From the NCBI GenBank assembly GCA_028684435.1, contig JAQUFX010000045.1:1-6314 (forward strand): 6,314 bases of DNA, given 5' to 3'. The notes beneath the pieces were generated by a model. It was not told the DNA's origin. It saw only the letters and a list, made by a program, of their open reading frames with translations, and did no database searches. The stretch is from Bacilli bacterium (lineage in GTDB: Bacteria > Bacillota_I > Bacilli_A > RF39 > UBA660). Positions within the stretch are counted from its first letter, which is position 1. The number at the start of each line of letters is the position of its first letter. Position numbers and translations under genes: made by a program. Positions 1 through 5,837 of the stretch are shown in pieces.

Positions 1-96
1 TATCAAAAAATGAGCGAAGCCCATAATCCATATGGTGATGGACTTGCTAGTAAAAGAATTACCGATGAAATAATTAAAAGATTTAAAAAACAATAA
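1..96 (+). CDS. wecB: UDP-N-acetylglucosamine 2-epimerase (non-hydrolysing), C-terminal end only
   Basis: Only the last 31 codons and the TAA stop are present; the start lies upstream of the window. The tail reads YQKMSEAHNPYGDGLASKRI. The block YQ-x-MS-x-AHNPYGDG is, from memory, the hallmark C-terminus of WecB/MnaA epimerases (E. coli WecB ends very similarly). These cytoplasmic enzymes interconvert UDP-GlcNAc and UDP-ManNAc. UDP-ManNAc is the donor for the ManNAc-GlcNAc linkage unit of wall teichoic acid, which fits the genes that follow. A terminator right after the stop suggests this gene ends its own transcription unit. TagF-like proteins can also end in a DG-x-AS-x-R block (the next gene does), but the AHNPYGDG context favours the epimerase. 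The catalytic residues are outside the window. Confidence 0.85.
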   Translation, partial: YQKMSEAHNPYGDGLASKRITDEIIKRFKKQ

Positions 97-104
97 ATAC
101 AATT

Positions 105-140
105 AACCCTACTAAGTTTACTTAGTTAGGGTTTTCTATT
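105..140 (+). terminator. Intrinsic terminator after the epimerase gene
   Basis: Arms AACCCTACTAAG (105-116) and CTTAGTTAGGGTT (121-133) pair as a 12-bp stem with one bulged base in the right arm and a TTTA loop (117-120). A T-rich run follows (TTTTCTATTTT). It starts 8 nt after the epimerase stop. This is a textbook rho-independent terminator, and the only one in the window with GC pairs at the base of the stem. Confidence 0.88.
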
Positions 141-168
141 TTATGAACATTATCAACTTGATATCGTC

Positions 169-197
169 TTTATATTCAACATTATTTATGATATAAT
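169..197 (+). promoter_or_regulatory. Promoter for the TagF-like gene (extended -10)
   Basis: A perfect TATAAT at 192-197 is preceded by TG one base upstream (TGA-TATAAT, 189-197), which is an extended -10. At 17-bp spacing lies TTTATA (169-174), matching TTGACA at 4 of 6 positions. It sits between a terminator and the next gene, where a promoter is expected. Predicted transcription start is near 204, leaving a leader of about 100 nt before the TTG start at 302. The only pairing seen in that leader is a weak 5-bp AACAT/ATGTT (217-221/231-235). Confidence 0.7.
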
Positions 198-289
198 TTA
201 AATGGCAATAAAATTGAACATATTAAAAAAATGTTAAGTTTATGCTTTTAATGAAGAAATGATTATAAAAAGTCATTTTATTGGAAGTT

Positions 290-294
290 GGGGA
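290..294 (+). promoter_or_regulatory. Ribosome-binding site that decides the TTG start at 302
   Basis: GGGGA at 290-294 lies 7 nt before the TTG at 302. The alternative in-frame TTG at 281 has only AAAAAGTCATTTTA in front of it, with no Shine-Dalgarno-like sequence. The frame is closed upstream by a TAA at 266-268, so no ATG start exists near the 5' end; the first in-frame ATG is 24 codons inside the protein, past the conserved-looking basic N-terminus. The site is weaker than those of the other genes here. Confidence 0.55.
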
Positions 295-301
295 TTTAAA
301 A

Positions 302-1558
302 TTGAAAAAACAAATTAAAAGAATATTAACTGAATTATCAAAAAGGAATATATATATAAGAAAAATTGTTAGAAAGATGTTTTTTTATAAAAGAAAAGTA
401 AGTTATTTAAAATATTTTAGGAAAAATGAAGTTAATAATAAAATAATTATATTTGAAGCATATATGGGAAGAAGTTATGCTTGTAGTCCTAAAGCAATAT
501 ACGAAGAAATGCTAATGGATGAAAAGTATAAAGATTTTGAATTTGTTTGGGCATTTAAAAACAAGAGTGACCATCAAACAATCAAAAATTTAGAAAGTGC
601 TACTATTGTTAAATATGGTGGTAAAAAATATTATGAATATTATAGTAAAGCAAAATATTGGGTAACTAATTCTAGGTTGCCAGAACATATAATTAAAAAG
701 CCAGAACAAGTTTATGTCCAATGTTGGCATGGAACTCCATTAAAGAGATTAGGTTATGATATATTAGCTGAAACTCAAAATGCAATGAATACACAAGAAG
801 AAATGATTGAAAAATATAATAGTGATGCTATAAGGTATTCTTATATGTTATCTCCATCTAAATTTTGTACAGAAAAATTTACTTCTGCATTTAATTTAAA
901 TGAACTTCACACAACTAACATTATAATTGAAGAGGGATATCCTAGAAATGATTATTTATATAATTATAAAGAAGAAGATATTACTCGAATTAAGGAAGAA
1001 CTTGGTATTCCTGAAAACAAAAAAATAGTTTTATATGCCCCTACATGGAGAGATAATCAACACACTTCAGGAGTCGGTTATACATATAAAACTGAAGCTG
1101 ATTTTGATTATTTAAAAGAAAAATTGGAAGATGATTATGTAATCTTATTTAGAGCTCATTATTTTATTGCTAATAGTTTTGATTTTGAAAAATATGAGGG
1201 TTTTGTATATGATGTATCTAAAATAGATGACATAAATGAACTTTATGTAATTAGTGATATTCTAATAACTGATTATTCTAGTGTCTTCTTTGATTATGCA
1301 AACCTTAAGAGACCAATGCTTTTTTTCATGTATGATCTGGAATTTTACGAAAACAAGTTAAGAGGTTTTTATATTGATTTAAAGGAACTACCAGGGGATA
1401 TTATAAAAGAAGAAGTTGATATTGTTAATATAATAAAGGATATAAATGATTATAATAAAAGACATGCTAAAACATATAAGGTTTTTAATGAAAAATATAA
1501 TTATTTAGATGATGGACAAGCAAGTAAGAGAGTATTGACAAAGATAGTTAATGAATAA
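302..1558 (+). CDS. CDP-glycerol glycerophosphotransferase, TagF/TarF-like, single domain
   Basis: A 418-residue member of the Glyphos_transf family (PF04464), which moves glycerol phosphate from CDP-glycerol onto lipid-linked teichoic acid at the inner membrane face. Visible in order: a basic N-terminus (1-45) likely to touch membrane; FEAYMG-x-SYACSPKAIYE near 50-70, typical of TagF polymerases; WHGTPLKRLG with W142-H143; YPRND at 213-217; YAPTWRD; RAHY with H286; LITDYSSVFFDY with D324. H143 and H286 correspond to the two histidines known to be essential in TagF. The length suits a one-domain TarF-type enzyme rather than the ~750-aa B. subtilis TagF, so it could add a short primer or a full chain. 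The start is TTG at 302, chosen for its GGGGA ribosome-binding site; a TTG at 281 would add seven residues. tagD follows after 62 nt. Confidence 0.93.
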   Translation: MKKQIKRILTELSKRNIYIRKIVRKMFFYKRKVSYLKYFRKNEVNNKIIIFEAYMGRSYACSPKAIYEEMLMDEKYKDFEFVWAFKNKSDHQTIKNLESATIVKYGGKKYYEYYSKAKYWVTNSRLPEHIIKKPEQVYVQCWHGTPLKRLGYDILAETQNAMNTQEEMIEKYNSDAIRYSYMLSPSKFCTEKFTSAFNLNELHTTNIIIEEGYPRNDYLYNYKEEDITRIKEELGIPENKKIVLYAPTWRDNQHTSGVGYTYKTEADFDYLKEKLEDDYVILFRAHYFIANSFDFEKYEGFVYDVSKIDDINELYVISDILITDYSSVFFDYANLKRPMLFFMYDLEFYENKLRGFYIDLKELPGDIIKEEVDIVNIIKDINDYNKRHAKTYKVFNEKYNYLDDGQASKRVLTKIVNE

Positions 1559-1561
1559 AAT
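1535..1561 (+). promoter_or_regulatory. Possible weak internal promoter ahead of tagD
   Basis: A perfect TTGACA (1535-1540) inside the last codons of the TagF-like gene is followed at 15-bp spacing by TAAAAT (1556-1561), which overlaps the stop codon. Both boxes are good but the spacing is short. No terminator separates the two genes, so tagD can also be read through from upstream. In AT-rich DNA such matches arise by chance, hence low confidence. Confidence 0.3.
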
Positions 1562-1620
1562 GCCAAGAAATAATGTACAATACTAGAAAACATTGATGAT
1601 TTAAAAGGAGGATAAAAAAC

Positions 1621-2019
1621 ATGAAAAAAATACTTACTTATGGAACATTTGATTTACTACATGTTGGACATATCAACATTTTAAAAAGGGCTAAAGAATT
1701 GGGTGATTATTTAGTAGTAGCTGTATCTACAGATGAATTTAATGCTACAAAGAATAAAAAGGCTTATCATAGTTATGAAGATAGAAAACAAATCGTTGAA
1801 TCAGTAAAATATGTTGATTTAGTTATTCCCGAAGTTAATTGGGAACAAAAAATCGATGATATTAAGAATTATGATATTGATATTGTGGTAATGGGTGGCG
1901 ATTGGGCTGGTAGTGACAAATTTGAATATTTAAAAGAATATGCAGATGTTGTTTACTTACCAAGAACAGAAGGAATATCTACCTCACTTATCAAAGATGA
2001 TTTGAAGAAAACAAAGTAA
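1621..2019 (+). CDS. tagD: Glycerol-3-phosphate cytidylyltransferase
   Basis: This 132-aa cytoplasmic enzyme joins CTP and sn-glycerol 3-phosphate to give CDP-glycerol and pyrophosphate. CDP-glycerol is the donor used by all three glycerophosphotransferase domains in this window. It is a small nucleotidyltransferase of the HxGH class. GTFDLLHVGH at residues 8-17 carries the HVGH signature (H14, H17) that binds CTP phosphates. RTEGISTS at 115-122 is the second family signature. The length matches B. subtilis TagD (about 129 aa) from end to end, so it is complete. The ATG at 1621 has AAAGGAGG at 1604-1611, 9 nt upstream. It lies between the TagF-like and TagB-like genes, as expected for a teichoic acid operon. 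A choline- or ethanolamine-phosphate cytidylyltransferase is less likely given the short length and the RTEGIST motif. Confidence 0.96.
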   Translation: MKKILTYGTFDLLHVGHINILKRAKELGDYLVVAVSTDEFNATKNKKAYHSYEDRKQIVESVKYVDLVIPEVNWEQKIDDIKNYDIDIVVMGGDWAGSDKFEYLKEYADVVYLPRTEGISTSLIKDDLKKTK

Positions 2020-2038
2020 TTAAAAATAAGTTGAACTA

Positions 2039-2067
2039 TTTATAATTACTACTATAAATGATATAAT
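2039..2067 (+). promoter_or_regulatory. Promoter for the TagB-like gene (extended -10)
   Basis: TTTATA (2039-2044), 17-bp spacer, then TATAAT (2062-2067) with an upstream TG (2059-2060). The boxes and spacing are the same as in the promoter at 169-197, and the ten bases ATGATATAAT are identical in both. Predicted start is near 2074, giving a leader of about 30 nt. An inverted repeat, ATTTATA (2038-2044) and TATAAAT (2053-2059), overlaps the promoter and could be an operator or just AT-rich chance. tagD has no terminator, so transcription from upstream may also enter. Confidence 0.65.
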
Positions 2068-2103
2068 AATAACATAGAAAATTCATCTGTGTAGGAGGCA
2101 ATC

Positions 2104-3237
2104 ATGAAAACATTAATTATATTTTTTAAATTACATTTAAAAGTCGTTTATTTTTTTATAAAATTAATACCTGTTAATAAAAACAAGATTACTTTTTTAA
2201 GTAGGCAAAGCAACAATAAAAATTTAGATTTCAAATTGTTAGAGAAAGAATTATTAATTACCAAACCTAATTTAAAAATTCTTATTTTATGTAAAAAATT
2301 TAATAATAAAAAAAAGCATATCTTTTCATATTATTTTCATATTTACAGGCAAATGTATCATATTGCTACCTCTAAGGTATGTATTGTAGATAGCTATATT
2401 ATTCCAATTAGTATTTTAAAACATAAAAAATCTTTAACAGTTATTCAAATTTGGCATGCAATGGGGGCGATTAAACAGTTTGGTTATCAAACTATAGCAA
2501 AGCAAGCCGGTGATAAAAAGAATCAAGTAATTGGCGTAAAAACAAAAAACATTGATAAATTAATGTGTATGCATAAAAATTATGATCTTATTATTTCTGG
2601 TTCAAAAGAGATGGTTAAATATTTTAGTCAAGCTTTTAATGCTACACCAAATCAATTTATGATAGAAAGTTTACCAAGAATTGATTATTTAATAAATGAA
2701 TTTGAAAATATAAGGAATAGGATTTATAGTAAACATCCTAATCTAAAAGAAAAGAAAACAATTCTATATGCTCCAACTTTTAGAAAAAACAAAAATAAAG
2801 TCGAGAAATTAATAAAGAGTATTAACTTGGAAAAATACAACTTAATTATTAAAGGACATCCAAATAAAAACATTCAAATAAACAAAGAAAACATTTATAT
2901 ATGTGATGATTTTTCAGCACTAGAACTTTTAACTGTTACAGATTATTTGATTACTGATTACTCTGCAATTTCAATTGAAGCATCTGTTTTAAATATACCA
3001 ATATATTTTTATTTATATGATTATCAAGATTATATTAAATATAATGGAGTTAATATTGATTTATATAAAGAGATGCCTGGTGTATGTTTTGATAATATTA
3101 AGGATATATTAAATCATATAGATAATAATAAATATAATCTGGATATTGTAACCAACTTTAGAAATAAATATGTAACAAACTATAGTGGAAACGCAACTAA
3201 GAATATAAGTGACTATATAATTAATAATTGTTTATGA
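2104..3237 (+). CDS. tagB: CDP-glycerol glycerophosphotransferase, TagB/TarB-like primase
   Basis: A 377-residue Glyphos_transf protein whose signature differs from the other two in the window. The first catalytic block reads WHAMGAIKQFG (W117, H118) instead of WHGTPLK. The second His is in KGHP (H252). The acidic motif is ITDYSAISIEAS (D285), followed by NIPIYFYLYD, and the middle motif is LPRIDYL (190-196). From memory, WHA-x-GA-x-K-x-FG and S-x-x-IEAS are typical of TagB/TarB, which adds the first glycerol phosphate to ManNAc-GlcNAc-PP-undecaprenol. The length (TagB about 380 aa) agrees. Residues 3-24 are hydrophobic and aromatic, consistent with membrane attachment. The ATG has AGGAGG at 2093-2098, 5 nt away. 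It ends in TGA; reading TGA as Trp would extend the protein into the terminator hairpin, so TGA is a stop here. The family is certain, the TagB role likely. Confidence 0.85.
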   Translation: MKTLIIFFKLHLKVVYFFIKLIPVNKNKITFLSRQSNNKNLDFKLLEKELLITKPNLKILILCKKFNNKKKHIFSYYFHIYRQMYHIATSKVCIVDSYIIPISILKHKKSLTVIQIWHAMGAIKQFGYQTIAKQAGDKKNQVIGVKTKNIDKLMCMHKNYDLIISGSKEMVKYFSQAFNATPNQFMIESLPRIDYLINEFENIRNRIYSKHPNLKEKKTILYAPTFRKNKNKVEKLIKSINLEKYNLIIKGHPNKNIQINKENIYICDDFSALELLTVTDYLITDYSAISIEASVLNIPIYFYLYDYQDYIKYNGVNIDLYKEMPGVCFDNIKDILNHIDNNKYNLDIVTNFRNKYVTNYSGNATKNISDYIINNCL

Positions 3238-3246
3238 GTTACAAAC

Positions 3247-3283
3247 AAAAAAATATAATTAGTAAAAATAATTATATTTTTTT
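3247..3283 (+). terminator. Terminator-like perfect AT hairpin after the TagB-like gene
   Basis: A perfect 15-bp inverted repeat: AAAAAAATATAATTA (3247-3261), loop GTAAAAA (3262-3268), TAATTATATTTTTTT (3269-3283). It begins 9 nt after the TGA stop. The stem has no GC pairs, but its right arm ends in seven Ts and the left arm begins with seven As, the form of a bidirectional intrinsic terminator. Strength is uncertain because an AU-only stem is weak; partial read-through into the next gene is plausible. Confidence 0.7.
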
Positions 3284-3322
3284 ATTTCCTATTGTCTAAT
3301 ATTAATAATAATTATACGCATA

Positions 3323-3350
3323 ATATTAAAAACTTTAATGTTTTTAATAT
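3323..3350 (+). promoter_or_regulatory. Leader hairpin abutting the ribosome-binding site of the fusion gene
   Basis: A perfect 11-bp inverted repeat, ATATTAAAAAC (3323-3333) and GTTTTTAATAT (3340-3350), with a 6-nt loop (TTTAAT). The ribosome-binding site AAAGGAG (3351-3357) starts at the very next base and lies 5 nt before the ATG at 3363. There is no T-run after the stem, so it does not look like a terminator. It may stabilise the 5' end of the mRNA or tune initiation. This is inference from structure only. Confidence 0.45.
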
Positions 3351-3362
3351 AAAGGAGCGTAT

Positions 3363-5756
3363 ATGAATTTAGGAAAGATTAAAAAATTTTTAAAAAAAGA
3401 AAATATAAGCAAATTATGTTATTTAAAATTTATAAATAAATTGGACATTGATGACAAATCAATTTTACTTGAATCCCAACATGGAAATAATCTAAATGGT
3501 AATATATTTTATCTTCTTAGGGAACTACATAATGAAGATTATAATAAATACAAGTTATATCTTGTTGTTAATAAAAAAAATCAAAAAGAATTCGAATTAA
3601 TAATTAAGGAATATAAATTGTTTAAAGCAATACTAATAAATAATAATTCACGTGAATATTATAAAGTTTTAGCATCCGCTAAATATTTATTTAATGATAC
3701 TAGTTTTAATAATAAATTCATTAAAAGGGAAGGACAAGTATATTTTAATACATGGCATGGAACACCATTAAAGACTTTAGGTAGAAGTGATAAGACTGCT
3801 TTTTATGGAATTGGTAATGTTCAAAAGAATTTTTTAGTGGCTGATTATTTATTATATCCGAATGTTTATATGATGGATCACATGCTTGAAGATTATATGA
3901 TAAATAATATTGGTACAGGGAAGGTTGTTTTAAATGGATATCCTAGAAATTCCGTTTTTTTAGATATTGATAGAAGAAAACAATTAAGAGATAAATTGAA
4001 ATTTAATGGTAAACAGATTATTGCATATATGCCTACATGGAGAGGTAGTCTTAGTAGTTTAGATGATGATAGGTATATTAATGAAACTATCACTATCTTA
4101 AATCAAATTGACAAAAGACTAACAAATGACCAAGTTATGTATGTAAACATGCATCCCTTTGTTAGAGACAAGATTGATTTAAGCCTATATAAAAATATAA
4201 AACCATTTCCCGATCATCTTGAAACCTATGATTTTTTAAATATAACAGATATATTGATAACTGATTATTCAAGTGTATTTTTTGATTATGTATTAAGAAA
4301 AAACAAGATAATATTATTTACTTATGATGAGGAAGAATATTTTGAAGATAGGGGATTATATTTATCATTAGAAGAATTGCCATTTCCTAAAGTAAAAACT
4401 ATAGATGAATTGATTCAGGAATTAAATAATGAAAAAAATTATAATGAAGATGAATTTATAGAAAAATTTTGTAAATATGAAAGTATTGATGCTAGTAAAA
4501 AAATATGTGAATTTCTTATTTTAAATAAAAAAAATGATTTGAAAGTTTTAGATATACCTAATAATCAAAAAGAAAACGTTTTAATATATAGTGGTAATTT
4601 ATCTAGAAACGGAATAACTTCATCTTTGTTTAGTTTATTAAATAACATCGATTTAGAAGATAAAAATTATTATCTTACTGTTAGTACAAGAAACGCATCA
4701 ATACATTCGGAAATTTTAGCCAAATTACCTTCTAAAGTTAATTACATACTATCTGATTCTGGTTTGAAATTAACATTCAATGAATCTGTTAATTATGTAT
4801 TATGGCGTGAAAAAATTATTTCTTTTAATAAAGTTATAAATATTTTTGAAAATATGTTTAAGCGTGAAAATAAACGTTTATACGGTAATATAAGATTTAA
4901 TCATGTTATACAATTTGGAGGTTATGAATTTAGAAAAATCATGAGTTTCGCTCTTTTTAAAGGAAACAGAATAATTTATGTTCATAGTGACATGGAACAA
5001 GAAATTATAAAAAAGGGTAATCAAGACAAAGCTGTGTTAACTTATGCTTACAATACTTATGATAAAGTAGCAGTAGTTACTAAAGATATATTCTATTCAA
5101 CTGCTAGAATTAAAGGAAATGATGAAAATATTTATGTCGCTCATAACCTAATTGATTATAGAACCATCTTAATTAATGCAGAAAAAGATCTTGAATTAGA
5201 TGAATATACAGAAGTTAATATTTCTTATGATAAATTATTAGAACTACTTAATAATGATAATAAAAAGTTTATTACGATTGGTAGATTTTCAGTAGAAAAA
5301 GGACATGATAGATTAATTAAAAGTTTTAATGAACTGTATAAAACTAACAATAAAATAAACCTAATTATAATTGGGGGTTATGGTAAGTTATGTGATGAGA
5401 CGCTTGAACTGGTAAATAGTCTAGATTGTAAAGAAAATATTATAATAATTAAAGCCATATCCAATCCTTTCCCTATATTAAAAAAATGTGATTATTTTGT
5501 TCTATCAAGTTTATATGAAGGTTTTGGACTTGTTTTAGCCGAAGCAACAGTATTAGGTTTGCCTGTAATATCTACTGATATTGATGGGCCTCGTTTATTT
5601 ATGAAAAAAAATGGTGGTCATTTAGTTGAAAATAGTTGTGAAGGAATATTACAGGGAATGAAGGATTGTTTAAATAATAAGGTAAGTCCATTAAAGGTTG
5701 ATTTTGAAGAATATAATCGAAAAGCGATTGATGAATTTTATAATCTAATGAAATAA
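3363..5756 (+). CDS. Two-domain protein: CDP-glycerol glycerophosphotransferase fused to GT4 glycosyltransferase
   Basis: A 797-aa protein in one open frame. Residues 30-385 form a TagF-like Glyphos_transf domain: LLESQHGNN near 35, WHGTPLKTLG (W131, H132), GYPRN (192-196), MPTWRG, NMHP (H264), ITDYSSVFFDY (D301). Both catalytic histidines are kept. After a polar linker, residues 405-797 form a GT-B glycosyltransferase of family GT4: SGNLSRNGITSS at 410-421, VHSD at 540-543, TIGRFSVEKGHDRLI from 638, and YEGFGLVLAEA at 718-728 with the E-x7-E pair E719/E727 that holds the nucleotide-sugar donor. No membrane span is evident. It probably adds glycerol phosphate and a sugar to the same polymer, either as a mixed backbone or as a modification; donor and acceptor cannot be read from sequence. 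The start is ATG with AAAGGAG 5 nt upstream. It has its own hairpin-flanked leader and no clear terminator after it. Confidence 0.92.
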   Translation: MNLGKIKKFLKKENISKLCYLKFINKLDIDDKSILLESQHGNNLNGNIFYLLRELHNEDYNKYKLYLVVNKKNQKEFELIIKEYKLFKAILINNNSREYYKVLASAKYLFNDTSFNNKFIKREGQVYFNTWHGTPLKTLGRSDKTAFYGIGNVQKNFLVADYLLYPNVYMMDHMLEDYMINNIGTGKVVLNGYPRNSVFLDIDRRKQLRDKLKFNGKQIIAYMPTWRGSLSSLDDDRYINETITILNQIDKRLTNDQVMYVNMHPFVRDKIDLSLYKNIKPFPDHLETYDFLNITDILITDYSSVFFDYVLRKNKIILFTYDEEEYFEDRGLYLSLEELPFPKVKTIDELIQELNNEKNYNEDEFIEKFCKYESIDASKKICEFLILNKKNDLKVLDIPNNQKENVLIYSGNLSRNGITSSLFSLLNNIDLEDKNYYLTVSTRNASIHSEILAKLPSKVNYILSDSGLKLTFNESVNYVLWREKIISFNKVINIFENMFKRENKRLYGNIRFNHVIQFGGYEFRKIMSFALFKGNRIIYVHSDMEQEIIKKGNQDKAVLTYAYNTYDKVAVVTKDIFYSTARIKGNDENIYVAHNLIDYRTILINAEKDLELDEYTEVNISYDKLLELLNNDNKKFITIGRFSVEKGHDRLIKSFNELYKTNNKINLIIIGGYGKLCDETLELVNSLDCKENIIIIKAISNPFPILKKCDYFVLSSLYEGFGLVLAEATVLGLPVISTDIDGPRLFMKKNGGHLVENSCEGILQGMKDCLNNKVSPLKVDFEEYNRKAIDEFYNLMK

Positions 5757-5784
5757 CATTTATGACATAAAACTCCAAAAACTG

Positions 5785-5813
5785 ATGAAAAAAACCAATA
5801 ATTGTGCTATAAT
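5785..5813 (+). promoter_or_regulatory. Promoter for the ABC permease gene (extended -10)
   Basis: A perfect TATAAT (5808-5813) is preceded by TG one base away (TGC-TATAAT, 5805-5813). At 17-bp spacing is ATGAAA (5785-5790), 4 of 6 to TTGACA. Predicted start is near 5820, so the leader would be about 18 nt and carry just the ribosome-binding site. No terminator is seen between the fusion gene and this point, so the permease may also be co-transcribed. Confidence 0.6.
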
Positions 5814-5837
5814 GTAATGGTAATTTGGAGGTATATA

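Noticed and set aside
1..96. The 5' fragment as the end of another TagF-like transferase, because of the DG-x-AS-x-R block shared with the gene at 302-1558.
   Set aside because: The preceding YQKMSEAHNPYGDG matches the UDP-GlcNAc 2-epimerase C-terminus much better.
3235..3258. TGA at 3235 read as tryptophan (Mycoplasma-type code).
   Set aside because: The extension would run into the terminator hairpin with a low-complexity tail, the family length fits the TGA stop, and conserved Trp residues here are written TGG.
3292..3324. Possible promoter for the fusion gene: TTGTCT (3292-3297) with CATAAT (3319-3324).
   Set aside because: The spacing is 21 bp, and the alternative -10 candidates (TATACG, TAATAT) are poor or at 15 bp and other odd spacings. 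Not supportable, although some promoter may exist here.
3297..3328. TAATATTA palindrome occurring twice (3297-3304 and 3321-3328).
   Set aside because: Short and purely AT in an AT-rich spacer, and one copy overlaps the leader hairpin; expected by chance.
3893..4093. A 66-codon open frame on the minus strand inside the fusion gene.
   Set aside because: It is antisense to the conserved YPRN-PTWRG part of the glycerophosphotransferase domain and has no recognisable motif; a shadow of the real gene.
5759..5772. TTTAT-GAC-ATAAA small hairpin after the fusion gene as a terminator.
   Set aside because: The stem is only 5 AT pairs with a 3-nt loop and no T-run follows.
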